Below are positions 1 through 8,379 of a stretch of 64,000 nucleotides of DNA, piece by piece. Position 1 is the first letter of the stretch. Each line of letters opens with the position of its first letter. The stretch covers positions 62,001 to 126,000 of the forward strand of contig JACQFP010000036.1 of assembly GCA_016200005.1 (NCBI GenBank). The letters run 5' to 3'. The notes under the pieces are model-generated. The model was not told the DNA's origin and made no database searches. It worked only from the letters and a program-made list of their open reading frames with translations. A program made the position numbers and the translations under genes. The DNA is from Verrucomicrobiota bacterium. Its GTDB lineage: Bacteria > Verrucomicrobiota > Verrucomicrobiia > Limisphaerales > PALSA-1396.

Positions 1-2
1 TT

Positions 3-806
3 CGCGCGCTCGGCTACAAGCACAACGTCTGGCCGATGCAGCGGCTGGCGGAATTGCGCCCACGCTGGGGGTCCCCAAAACTCTCGCCGCTCGCGCTGCA
101 AGCGCGCCTCTTTGGTCTCAGCGGTTTGTTGCCCGTCGATTTGTCGCGCGCACAGACGGCCAGCGACAGTTATCTCCGTCGCATCTGGGATCATTGGTGG
201 CGGGAACGCGATGAATGCAGCGATTGCATTTTACCGCGCGGATTGTGGCGTTTCCACGGGCTGCGTCCTGCCAACCATCCGCAACGCCGTCTGGCGCTCG
301 CGGCACATTGGCTGACCGAGGAGAATTTTCTAGCGAAATTGGAAAAATGGTTCACCACGGAATTACCTTCTGAGCCGACGAGGCTGGCGGATTCACTGCT
401 GAAAATCCTGCAAGTCGAGCGGGACGATTTCTGGTCGTGGCATTGGACATTCCGTTCCGCCCGGCTCAAGAAACCGCAACCGTTGCTCGGCGCGGCGCGG
501 GTGACCGACCTGGCGGTGAATGTGATCCTGCCTTGGTTCTGGGTGCGCGCGGCGGAAGGTAAAAATGAAAAACTTCAGCGAGTGGCCGAACATCGTTACC
601 TCGCCTGGCCGTCAGCGGAGGACAACGCGGTGTTGCGCCTGGCGCGTCAGCGATTGCTCGGCGGTGCGCCGGCGCGGGCCTTGCTCGGTGCGGCCGCGCA
701 GCAAGGACTCTTGCAAATCGTGCGGGACTTTTGCGATCACTCCAACGCCATCTGCGAGAACTGCCAGTTTCCGCAACTGGTGCGCGAATGGCATTCAGTG
801 GAATGA
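3..806 (+). CDS. DUF2851 family protein, 3' part only
   Basis: The reading frame is open from the left edge, so the true start lies outside the window and only the C-terminal 267 residues or so are visible. The product looks like the DUF2851 family, large cytoplasmic proteins of unknown function common in Bacteroidota and Verrucomicrobiota. Visible hallmarks are an LGYKHN..P..RLAELRP stretch at the very start, a WWRERDEC segment, and a C-terminal CENCQFP motif that could be half of a metal site. It converges on infC, with 34 bases between the two stops. Family assignment is from remembered sequence features; function is unknown. Confidence 0.75.
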   Translation, partial: RALGYKHNVWPMQRLAELRPRWGSPKLSPLALQARLFGLSGLLPVDLSRAQTASDSYLRRIWDHWWRERDECSDCILPRGLWRFHGLRPANHPQRRLALAAHWLTEENFLAKLEKWFTTELPSEPTRLADSLLKILQVERDDFWSWHWTFRSARLKKPQPLLGAARVTDLAVNVILPWFWVRAAEGKNEKLQRVAEHRYLAWPSAEDNAVLRLARQRLLGGAPARALLGAAAQQGLLQIVRDFCDHSNAICENCQFPQLVREWHSVE

Positions 807-840
807 CAGCGGGGCTGCGGCAGGCGCAGCGCGACAATGA

Positions 841-1539
841 TCAGGCATCGATCTTTGCAAACGGATTGTTGGTAAATCCGGTCGCTTGTTCAGAAGCAGG
901 CGGCAACGAAGCAGGTTCTTTCCGATTCGCGGTGATTTGCGAGTTGGGCGGACCCGGCTGGTCGTTTTCCTGGTGCGGATTTTTCGCCCGCTTGTTGCGC
1001 GGCAGTGGGCTGATCATGACGTTGATCGCCCGACCGACCAGCTTGGGCGTGAAATCGGGATGGCCATAGGCGGCCATTTCCTTGAGCGCCTTTTCAATCA
1101 CTTCAAAGCCGACTTCTGTGTGCGCCATTTCGCGACCGCGAAACTTCAACGCGACTTTCACCTTCATATCATCGCAAAGGAAATCGACAGCGTGGCTGAT
1201 TTTGACGCCGAGATCATGCGGATCAATCTTTGGGCTTAATTGAATCTCCTTCACCTTGTTGGCGTGCTGATGCTTTCTGGATTCGCGCTCCTTCTTGGCC
1301 TGTTCATAGCGGAACTTGCCGAAATCAACCAGCCGACACACGGGCGGAGTGGCATTGGGCGAAACCTCCACGAGATCCACCCCGTTGGCGCGCGCCTGGG
1401 TGAGGGCGTCGCCCAGGGTCAGGACGCCTAGTTGCTTGCCATCGACTCCGATGACCCGCACCTCGCGGGCACGGATTTTCCCATTGATCCTGACGAAAGC
1501 ACCAGTGGAGGAATTACGAGGCAGGAAAGGGCGGCTCAA
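841..1539 (-). CDS. infC: Translation initiation factor IF-3
   Basis: IF-3 binds the 30S subunit, keeps it free of 50S and checks initiator tRNA pairing. The two-domain core is plain: an N-terminal domain opening RINGKIRAREVRVIG, the linker helix rich in Lys/Arg/His (YEQAKKERESRKHQ), and a C-terminal domain with KEIQLSPKIDPHDLGVK and KFRGREMAHTEVG. The frame opens at a TTG at 1596, but I favour the TTG at 1539: a GGGGGTG lies just upstream and the protein then begins MSRPFLPR, as I recall for relatives. About 45 residues follow the core, rich in Asn, Pro and Lys, longer than in E. coli. The usual rpmI-rplT partners do not follow; the downstream neighbour is a convergent DUF2851 gene. Confidence 0.95.
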   Translation of the reverse strand: MSRPFLPRNSSTGAFVRINGKIRAREVRVIGVDGKQLGVLTLGDALTQARANGVDLVEVSPNATPPVCRLVDFGKFRYEQAKKERESRKHQHANKVKEIQLSPKIDPHDLGVKISHAVDFLCDDMKVKVALKFRGREMAHTEVGFEVIEKALKEMAAYGHPDFTPKLVGRAINVMISPLPRNKRAKNPHQENDQPGPPNSQITANRKEPASLPPASEQATGFTNNPFAKIDA

Positions 1540-1726
1540 GACACCCCCGTCGGTTGAAGCTTGTTCATGCGGCGATACTCGAACTGACTTTGGCAATTGG
1601 CCGGTAACTCATTCGACGGGAAACTAAGCCTGTCGCTCATGGTCTGCAAGCAAATAATTGCCCGAATTTTTTTGTGCAAACGAGGTTGCTTGTTCCGCCG
1701 GAATCAACCAATAAAGACGGCGCATC

Positions 1727-2050
1727 ATGGCATCGGAAATCTTCCAGGCCAGTCGTTGGACAAAGGGCAACTTCCTTTTTCCCACGCGCATTGAGGTCAC
1801 CGACAAGGCGGTGATCCGGCGCAAGCGTTCCTGGTTCAGCATTGATGAAATCAGCATCAGCATCCACAAGGTCGCTTCTGTCCACATCAAGACCGGCATC
1901 ATCTGGTCGGACATTCTGATCGAATCTTCCGGTGGGAGCGATCCGTTGAAAAGTCATGGGCATTCCAAAGGCGACGCGCGGCGTATCAAGGAACTGATTG
2001 AGAATTATCAGGCCGCACCCGAGAACCGGGCTGCGGCTGGGACGGACTAG
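1727..2050 (+). CDS. Small PH-domain-like protein
   Basis: A 107-residue protein with no signal peptide or membrane helix. The pattern of short beta strands (FPTRIEVTDKAVIRRKR, ISISIHKVASVHIKTGIIWSD, DILIESSGG) followed by one C-terminal helix (KGDARRIKELIENY) fits the bacterial PH-like fold, where such proteins often set membrane or ligand contacts. It lies between infC and recA and converges on recA with 22 bases between stops. No ligand-binding residues can be named, so the fold call is moderate and the function open. Confidence 0.65.
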   Translation: MASEIFQASRWTKGNFLFPTRIEVTDKAVIRRKRSWFSIDEISISIHKVASVHIKTGIIWSDILIESSGGSDPLKSHGHSKGDARRIKELIENYQAAPENRAAAGTD

Positions 2051-2072
2051 GCGCTCTATTCATTCATTCGCG

Positions 2073-3179
2073 TTAATCCTTGGCCGGGGCGAGCGCGTTC
2101 CGTTTGGCCATTATGGCCTCGACTATTTTTTTCGCCAGTTCCGGCTTTTCCGCGAGGGTCTTTTGCGCGGCGTCTTTGCCCTGACCAATCAGTTCGCCGT
2201 TGAATTGCAGCCACGCGCCTTTCTTGTCCACCGCGCCACATTCGATGCCCACGTCGAGAATGCAACCCTCCTTGTTGATCCCGTGGTTGTAGATGATGTC
2301 GAACTCGGCCTCGGCAAACGGCGGCGCGACTTTGTTCTTCACGATCTTCACTTTGACGTGGTTGCCAATGGCGTTGCCAGCGGCGTCTTTGAGCGTGTCT
2401 TTGCGGCGGATGTCCATGCGGACGCTCGCGTAAAACTTCAACGCCTTTCCGCCGGGCGTCGTCTCGGGATTGCCGAACATCACGCCGACCTTTTCGCGCA
2501 GTTGATTGGTGAAGATGCAGGTCGTCTTGGATTTGCCGAGAATCGCGGTCAGCTTGCGCAGCGCCTGGCTCATCAGACGCGCCTGCATTCCCATGGTCGC
2601 CATACCCATCTCGCCTTCGAGTTCAGCCTTCGGCACCAGCGCGGCGACGGAGTCAATGACGATCACGTCCAAGGCATTCGAGCGGGCCAGCGTTTCGCAA
2701 ATGGTCAGAGCCTCCTCGCCGCTGTCGGGTTGTGAGACGAGCAGGTCATCAAGATTCACGCCGAGCCTTTTCGCGTAACCGGGATCGAACGCGTGCTCGG
2801 CGTCAATGAAGGCAGCCAATCCGCCGGCCTTTTGCGCGTTGGCCACGACGTGGAGCATCAACGTGGTTTTGCCGGAAGACTCCGGTCCGAAAATTTCCAC
2901 GACGCGTCCGCGCGGCACGCCGCCCACGCCGAGCGCCAGATCCACCGCCAATGCGCCGGTGGGAATCACGTCAATCTTGACCTGGGCGCGGGCGTCGCCC
3001 AGGCGCATGATGCTGCCGTCGCCGTAGGCTTTGGTAATGGACGAGATGGCCGCATCGAGGTCGCGTTGCCGGGTGACGGTGGCTTTGGAGGTTTCAACGG
3101 GTGCAGTCTTTTCGGTGGTTTTAGGAGGCATAAAGTTTGAGTTTGGTTGATTTGGAAAACTTGGTTCGAAAATGCTCAC
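2073..3179 (-). CDS. recA: Recombinase RecA
   Basis: RecA forms the ATP-dependent filament for homologous strand exchange and activates LexA cleavage. Walker [10 protein letters not shown] lies at about residues 98-106, followed by the MAW-type segment [17 protein letters not shown], loop L2 around [18 protein letters not shown], and the C-terminal region ending in a Lys/Ala-rich tail. Coordinates run to the first in-frame GTG at 3179, but AGGAGGTGA overlaps that codon and so cannot serve it. The same Shine-Dalgarno is ideally placed for the in-frame ATT at 3173; the first ATG, at 3131, has no Shine-Dalgarno. The N-terminal extension before DLDAAISSI is about 40 residues and poorly conserved, so all three starts give a working core. 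Confidence 0.97.
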   Translation of the reverse strand: MSIFEPSFPNQPNSNFMPPKTTEKTAPVETSKATVTRQRDLDAAISSITKAYGDGSIMRLGDARAQVKIDVIPTGALAVDLALGVGGVPRGRVVEIFGPESSGKTTLMLHVVANAQKAGGLAAFIDAEHAFDPGYAKRLGVNLDDLLVSQPDSGEEALTICETLARSNALDVIVIDSVAALVPKAELEGEMGMATMGMQARLMSQALRKLTAILGKSKTTCIFTNQLREKVGVMFGNPETTPGGKALKFYASVRMDIRRKDTLKDAAGNAIGNHVKVKIVKNKVAPPFAEAEFDIIYNHGINKEGCILDVGIECGAVDKKGAWLQFNGELIGQGKDAAQKTLAEKPELAKKIVEAIMAKRNALAPAKD

Positions 3180-3803
3180 CTCCTAATAAAGATCCCCGCG
3201 CGCTTAGTCAATCGCAGGTTCAATGTTATTTCGAGGACGAACCAGTTTTGGGATAATCGGAAAAACAACCTCGCAAAAAGGGCGAGACCTCCGTCAGGAG
3301 CGACTTCTTTATGGAACGTTGCCGTTGAAGCATGCGACGCCTCAGCGGTGCGGCACCGAGGAGGCTAAAGCCTGAGATGCCGCTGCTGAAGGAGCTTGGA
3401 ACTGATCGAAATGGTCGATTACCACAAAGATGCCGCCCCCGACGGGGCTGAACGCGGCTCAGCATGATGCGTCGGTATTCTTCAAACTTCAAACCTCCGA
3501 CAAACTTCCGAATTGCTCCCGACCGCCGAAACCAAAGGCGTTACCCAAGTGGCGTCTGAGACGAATAAGGCCACGGGGTTGGCTCTCGCTAAAAAAGGTC
3601 AAGACCGCGCCCATGCTGAACTGAACATTAAACAGTTTGAGACGATGGGGGACTATCCGCTGCATAATACTCTTTGTCGGGCTGATTGACACTTGATGGC
3701 ATGGCCTTGGATTCAAGCGCCCGCAAACGATAACTGCAGTTGACAACCGGGGGCAAATTTCCGGGCTTTCATCTCACCGACCTTCTGCTAACGTCGTTGA
3801 TTG
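3180..3803. other. Gene-free region between recA and the kinase gene
   Basis: About 620 bases between two divergent genes. No convincing ORF is present. It holds a degenerate copy of the palindromic repeat seen intact near 46.2 kb (3288-3399) and a short run of two CTTCAAA heptamers around 3484-3497. The remainder shows nothing I can name. Promoters for recA and the kinase should lie here, but no clear boxes were identified. Confidence 0.6.
3288..3399. repeat. Degenerate palindromic repeat (copy of the 46.2 kb element)
   Basis: The left arm CCTCCGTCAGGAGCGAC (3288-3304) and right arm GATGCCGCT..GGAGCTTGG (3376-3399) match the inner arms of the intact element at 46232-46287, with substitutions and an extra GCTGAA. 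The interior differs. I read it as an old, eroded member of an interspersed palindrome family. Confidence 0.5.
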
Positions 3804-4478
3804 ATGCCGCAAAGTGATCCAGAAATGTTCCCGGCGAAGAGTGCGTCCGTCCCGCAACCCAGTACTCCATCAAACCAGCACTCCGTTCCTCCACCCGCCA
3901 TTCCCGACCACGAACTGCTGCGTCGCATCGGCGGCGGTAGTTACGGTGAAGTCTGGCTGGCGCGCAGCGTCATGGGCACTTATCGCGCGGTGAAGATCGT
4001 GCATCGACACAGTTTCGAGCACGACCGCCCCTTCGAGCGTGAGTTTGAAGGCATCCAAAAATTTGAACCCATCTCTCGTTCACACGAAGGCTTCGTGGAT
4101 TTGCTCCAGGTTGGCCGCAACGACGCCGAGGGTTATTTCTACTACGTCATGGAACTGGCGGATGATGCCGGGGAGAATCCAAAACTCGAAATCCGAAATC
4201 CGAAAGAAATCCGAAGTTCGAAATCCCAAACAGACGCAGAAGCTGCCCTCCTTCGGACTTCGGGTTTCGTGCTTCCTTCGGAATTCGGTCTTCGGAATTC
4301 GGATTTGTACGTCCCTCGCACCCTCCGCAGCTTGCTCCGCCCGGACACTCAACACTCAACTCCGATAATTCGCGAGCCGGCTCTCAACCCTCGACCAACC
4401 ACGAACCGCCTCCCACTGGACGAATGCATCCAACTGGGTCTCTCGCTTACCAGTGCTCTCGCGTATCTTCACAAATAG
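3804..4478 (+). CDS. Ser/Thr protein kinase/WD40 protein, N-terminal part up to an in-frame TAG
   Basis: This is the N-terminal lobe of a Hanks-type kinase: RRIGGGSYGEVWLAR is the glycine loop, and AVK in YRAVKIVHR carries the ATP-anchoring lysine. YYVMELADDAG is the hinge region. The frame ends at TAG (4476-4478) right after LAYLHK. The next codons in the same frame read GLVHRDIKPSN, so the catalytic loop lies beyond the stop. Between the hinge and DECIQLG the protein carries two repeat-derived inserts (4176-4307 and 4346-4362) encoding low-complexity sequence in place of the usual short linker. ATG 4804 is not used; the start chosen is ATG 3804, which has a weak ribosome site. Alone this fragment cannot be a working kinase. 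Confidence 0.75.
   Translation: MPQSDPEMFPAKSASVPQPSTPSNQHSVPPPAIPDHELLRRIGGGSYGEVWLARSVMGTYRAVKIVHRHSFEHDRPFEREFEGIQKFEPISRSHEGFVDLLQVGRNDAEGYFYYVMELADDAGENPKLEIRNPKEIRSSKSQTDAEAALLRTSGFVLPSEFGLRNSDLYVPRTLRSLLRPDTQHSTPIIREPALNPRPTTNRLPLDECIQLGLSLTSALAYLHK
4176..4307. repeat. Heptamer repeat (AATCCGA) and inverted counterpart inside the kinase gene
   Basis: The left half contains adjacent AATCCGA units (about 4190-4222). The right half contains reverse-complement versions such as CTTCGGAATTCGG (about 4250-4307), so the block can fold into an imperfect hairpin. It stays open in the kinase frame and encodes RNPKEIRSSKSQ and related sequence that has no counterpart in ordinary kinases. Confidence 0.7.
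4346..4362. repeat. Short heptamer repeat (ACACTCA)
   Basis: Two adjacent ACACTCA units plus a partial third lie within the kinase frame, just before RLPLDECIQLG. With the block at 4176-4307 this makes the second low-complexity insert in the same inter-lobe region. Confidence 0.6.
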
Positions 4479-4481
4479 GGA

Positions 4482-7439
4482 TTGGTGCACCGCGACATCA
4501 AGCCGTCGAACATCATCTTCGTCGGCGGCGTGCCCAAGCTGGCGGATGTGGGTTTGGTGGCTGGCATGAACGAAGCCCGCTCCTATGTCGGCACGGAAGG
4601 CTTCATTCCGCCGGAAGGTCCCGGCTCGCCGCAAGCGGATCTCTACAGTCTGGGCATTGTGCTCTACGAAATGAGCACGGGAAAGAGCCACCAGGATTTT
4701 CCAGAGCCGTTACCGGATTTGGCCGCGCAACTCGACCATGCCCGGTGGCTGGAATTCAACACGGTCATCCACAAGGCCTGCCGCGCGGAAGTACGACAAC
4801 GTTATCAAACTGCGGGAAAGATGCACGCCGATCTGGAACTACTCTGCGCTGGACATTCGGTGAAGCGTCTGCACTTGGTCGAGCGCCGGCTGGCGCTGCT
4901 GACCCGCATCGGCAAGCTGGTGGCTTTACTCGCGGTCGTTGCCGCCGGAGTCCTCTTCCAGATGAATCGCGAACGGAATCTCGCCACGCAGAATCTGGTC
5001 CGACTTCACGTTACCAACGGCACCCGCCTGATGAACGAAGGCGACCTATTCGGTTCGTTGTTGTCGTTCACAGAGGCATTGAGACTTGATCGTGGCGATG
5101 CCAAGCGCGAAGAATCGCATCGAATCCGCATTGCCTGCGTTTTGCGCCAATGTCCGAAGCTCGTTGGCGTTTTTGTGCACGAGACAAGGATCAACCAGGC
5201 CGCCTTCAGTCCGGACAGCCGCTCAGTAATCACGGCCAGTGACGACAACACCGCGCAGGTGTGGGATTTGGCGACGGGCACACGGCGACTTACTCTCCCC
5301 CATCGCGGACCGGTGCTCAGCGGCGCCTTCAGCCCGGATGCGAAACGAATTGCCACAACGGGTGCCGACAACACTGTTCACTTTTGGAACGCCGAGACGG
5401 GCAAATCACTCATCGGGCATCCGATTCACCACGTTGCTCGATATGATGGCCCATCCCCTCAGTTCAGTCTCGACAGCTTGCGAATCATCACCGTGGTTCA
5501 GCCAAAGAAATTGCAGATCTGGAACGTCGCCACAGGTGAAGCCATCGGACAACCGCTTAGCCATGATCGGGAAGTCACAGGTTTCACTTTCAGCCCGGAT
5601 GGCCGCCAGGTCTTCACTGTGGGCGGGGACAATCGGGTTCGATTGTGGGACGCCACCACCGGCAAACTGCTCCCGACCGATTTCGTGCATGACGGGCTCA
5701 AGGACGGCGCGTTCAGCCCAGATGGTCGAATTCTGGCGACCGGGGGCCACGACAACCTTGCGCGACTGTGGGATGTGATGGCGGGCAAAGAAATATTGCC
5801 GCCCTTGGAGCACCAGGATTGGGTCACGTCCGTTGCTTTCAGTCCCGAAAGCGACCGTCTCGTGACGGTCAGCCGCGACAACACGATCGAGGTCTGGGAC
5901 TTGGCCACGCAACCCTCACCACTCCGTCCGCTCCTGCAAGAGGTGAAAGTTTTCGATGCTCACTTTAGCCCCGATGGCAGACGGATTATTACTGCAAGCC
6001 AGGGCAACCTGGCCCGGATGTGGGACGCAGATTCGGCCGTGTTGTGCGCTCCCTTGCTCAAGCACGACACGGCGTTCGGACAAGTATTGTTCAGTTCTGA
6101 TGGCCACCTCGTGCTGACCCTGCAACGAGCCGAAGCCGTCCGCGTTTGGGACCTGGCCATATTGGAACCACCGCCGCTGCGGATTCCACCCACCGCCGTT
6201 TACCGCGAAGATTCTCTCAGTTCGAACGGACAATTTAAATCGACTATCAGCAGCAGCGACAATACAATCAGAACGTTCGAGGTGGGTTCGGGCAAATCTT
6301 TGACCCAACCCCTCACACAGAAGCTCCCCTTCAGACAGGCGTTCTTCGGCTCAGACAACGCCATCCTGGTTACGGAAAACGCGGACTCGCAGGCGAGGGT
6401 CTGGGACCTGGCGACAGGCGAGCCGCTGACCCCGTTGTTGAAAACCAGCTATGACCTTGACGCGCCCAAGCTCTCCAAAGCGGCCTTGGCGCGAAACGAC
6501 CTGCCGGCGGCGGATCTGGTGCTGCTCGCACAGTTGCTCTCCGGCAGCCAACTCGATGAGACTGGAGGAATTCGTCCGTTTGAGAGGGGCGATGTCAAAA
6601 GCGCCTGGGATAAGCTCAAGCGGAAATACCCTGAAATCCTCTCTGATTCCGCGCAAGCAGTGTTTGCATGGCACGATCAGGAAGCGCGGGCTTGCGAACA
6701 GGCGTGGGACTGGTGGCCCGCTCTCTTTCACCTAAAGTATTTGCTGGCGGCCAAGCCGAACGACCATACGCTGCAACAGCGTTATGACTATGCCCGGTTG
6801 GCGCTGGATTCCGCCCGCAAAAAGACCCGTGGCCACCGGGAACAGATGCGAGAAATCCCGCCGCGCGATCCTCTGGCCGCCTCCGAAACGGCGGATTTGT
6901 CAGACTACTACAATCTCTCACTTAAAACGGCCTCGAAAAATGATCTGGCCGATCTGCCGGCCGGGTTGCAAACCTTCGGCGGCAGGAGGTTCGATGTGCG
7001 CGGGATACTTCACCTTTCCAGCCAGATAGAACCGCCGTCTGCGAACAGTTATCCGCCCCGGATCAATGGGATCAAAATTGGCCGGAAGTGTAAGCGCCTG
7101 CATTTCCTCCATGCCACGAGCTTTGAGGCGATAGATGGCACGCGGGTTGGAAACTACCTTGTGCATTACGCGGACGATCAGACCACGAGCATCCCGATTG
7201 TGTACGGCAAGGACGTGCGAGACTGGTGGACCGTGCCGGGCGAACCGCTCGATACAAACCCCTCTGCTTTGATTTGGATGGGAACCAATCCGCACGCTCA
7301 ATCAATCAAGAGTAGGTCGCTGCGCTTGTTCAAAAGCTCTTGGGTGAATCTGCGTCCCGACATGAAAGTAGTCAGCATCGATCTTGTCTCCAGCAATGCC
7401 GACGCGGTGCCCTTCCTTGTGGCCGTCACCACCGAGTGA
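4482..7439 (+). CDS. Ser/Thr protein kinase/WD40 protein, C-terminal part after the TAG
   Basis: Same frame as the preceding fragment; no independent ribosome site is evident at the first possible start (TTG 4482). It opens with the catalytic loop VHRDIKPSN, has LADVG where DFG is usual, and GFIPPEG in the APE position. A membrane segment follows (VALLAVVAAGVLF, about residue 150), then roughly eight WD40 repeats (FSPDSRSVITASDDNTAQVWD and similar), then about 350 residues of unknown domains including DWWPALFHLKYLLAAKPND. The whole reading unit, 3804-7439, would be 1,211 codons. Domain order kinase-TM-WD40 puts the sensor outside the cytoplasm. Either this is a recent pseudogene or the TAG is read through at some level. 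Confidence 0.8.
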   Translation: MVHRDIKPSNIIFVGGVPKLADVGLVAGMNEARSYVGTEGFIPPEGPGSPQADLYSLGIVLYEMSTGKSHQDFPEPLPDLAAQLDHARWLEFNTVIHKACRAEVRQRYQTAGKMHADLELLCAGHSVKRLHLVERRLALLTRIGKLVALLAVVAAGVLFQMNRERNLATQNLVRLHVTNGTRLMNEGDLFGSLLSFTEALRLDRGDAKREESHRIRIACVLRQCPKLVGVFVHETRINQAAFSPDSRSVITASDDNTAQVWDLATGTRRLTLPHRGPVLSGAFSPDAKRIATTGADNTVHFWNAETGKSLIGHPIHHVARYDGPSPQFSLDSLRIITVVQPKKLQIWNVATGEAIGQPLSHDREVTGFTFSPDGRQVFTVGGDNRVRLWDATTGKLLPTDFVHDGLKDGAFSPDGRILATGGHDNLARLWDVMAGKEILPPLEHQDWVTSVAFSPESDRLVTVSRDNTIEVWDLATQPSPLRPLLQEVKVFDAHFSPDGRRIITASQGNLARMWDADSAVLCAPLLKHDTAFGQVLFSSDGHLVLTLQRAEAVRVWDLAILEPPPLRIPPTAVYREDSLSSNGQFKSTISSSDNTIRTFEVGSGKSLTQPLTQKLPFRQAFFGSDNAILVTENADSQARVWDLATGEPLTPLLKTSYDLDAPKLSKAALARNDLPAADLVLLAQLLSGSQLDETGGIRPFERGDVKSAWDKLKRKYPEILSDSAQAVFAWHDQEARACEQAWDWWPALFHLKYLLAAKPNDHTLQQRYDYARLALDSARKKTRGHREQMREIPPRDPLAASETADLSDYYNLSLKTASKNDLADLPAGLQTFGGRRFDVRGILHLSSQIEPPSANSYPPRINGIKIGRKCKRLHFLHATSFEAIDGTRVGNYLVHYADDQTTSIPIVYGKDVRDWWTVPGEPLDTNPSALIWMGTNPHAQSIKSRSLRLFKSSWVNLRPDMKVVSIDLVSSNADAVPFLVAVTTE

Positions 7440-7461
7440 TCCTGGACGGCCCCGCGAAGAA

Positions 7462-8301
7462 TTATTCCGGGATGCCTTTTTGCAGCCAACACAAATCCTG
7501 AAAGTCAGCCGCGTTGGCCACTTGCTGATCGCCGGCTCCCTTCTTGGGGAATAGCCATTTTCGGTGTTCCGTACGGCCATCAGCAAAAGAGAGATTGCAA
7601 CCTTGATTGTGACGGTCAGAGGGCCGATCCATCCAGTGCCCACCCTCGAACGCAGGAGTTGCTCCATGGCTGGCCTCCCAATGCTCTCCTGTGTCGCCCG
7701 GGGCATGAAGAAAAAAAACTCCATCGTCGATGGTAAGCTCATGCTCGTCCAGAAAAACGAAGGCCTTCGCCGGCACCCGAAGCTCGGTATATTTGCTCTT
7801 ATGCTGGTAGAGCGAACTGGTTTGGCCATTCATGTAGAAGCTCATGGAGTAGCTTCGCTTCCGCAATATCTTGCGGCCATCCACCTTTGACTGGTCCGCC
7901 GGACAATGATAGACTCCCACCTCGTTAAGGTAGGAAAATAAAACGCCATTCTTGATGCCCCAACCGTCTTGGTCCTTGGCGGTATTTCCCAAAACCCACG
8001 TTCCGGACACTGATGGAACGCCCGTCGGGCATCCATTATTCCAATTGACGTTCGCCCAATTGTTCGGCGGCAGGATATCGTGGTGGTCGTCTGCGTACAT
8101 CTGCCAAGCCAGTTGCAGTTGCCCCAAGTTGTTTTCGCAACTCATTGACTTTGTGGTGGACTTTGCCTTGGCCAAAGTCGGTAACAACATGCCGGCCAGA
8201 ATGGCGATGATGCCGATGACCACCAGCAATTCGATCAACGTGAAGCCCACTGTCGGGGACGGCGGGCGGCCGACGGGAACAGCCTTAATAGAAGTTTTCA
8301 T
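7462..8301 (-). CDS. Prepilin-type N-terminal cleavage/methylation protein
   Basis: The type IV prepilin/pseudopilin signature [19 protein letters not shown] starts at about residue 19, giving the peptidase cleavage site G|FTLIE and one hydrophobic helix. The soluble part has YADDHHDILPPNNWANVN, HCPADQSKV, and near the end NLSFADGRTEHRKW, the arrangement of the large family of secreted pseudopilin-like proteins expanded in Verrucomicrobiota and Planctomycetota. The role of these expanded families is not known; a type II secretion or surface fibre part is the usual guess. The gene lies 78 bases downstream of the giant gene on the same strand, with a small hairpin (8321-8340) between them. Confidence 0.9.
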   Translation of the reverse strand: MKTSIKAVPVGRPPSPTVGFTLIELLVVIGIIAILAGMLLPTLAKAKSTTKSMSCENNLGQLQLAWQMYADDHHDILPPNNWANVNWNNGCPTGVPSVSGTWVLGNTAKDQDGWGIKNGVLFSYLNEVGVYHCPADQSKVDGRKILRKRSYSMSFYMNGQTSSLYQHKSKYTELRVPAKAFVFLDEHELTIDDGVFFLHAPGDTGEHWEASHGATPAFEGGHWMDRPSDRHNQGCNLSFADGRTEHRKWLFPKKGAGDQQVANAADFQDLCWLQKGIPE

Positions 8302-8320
8302 TCGTTCACACTTTCTTTTG

Positions 8321-8340
8321 GCTCACTCGAAATGGTGAGC
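8321..8340 (-). other. Hairpin between the giant gene and the prepilin-like gene
   Basis: GCTCAC and GTGAGC form a perfect six-base stem around an eight-base loop, about 20 bases before the prepilin-like start on the minus strand. No T-run follows on the minus strand, so it is not a standard terminator. It may act as a processing or leader structure. Confidence 0.4.
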
Positions 8341-8379
8341 TGATAAGTTTTTAAAGCAAGCCTTATTTATAAGTTTCTA

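Noticed and set aside
4476-4478. TAG recoded as an amino acid in this organism
   Set aside because: TAG ends several sound genes here (for example glgP at 27037-27039 and the gene ending at 59644), so it works as a normal stop.
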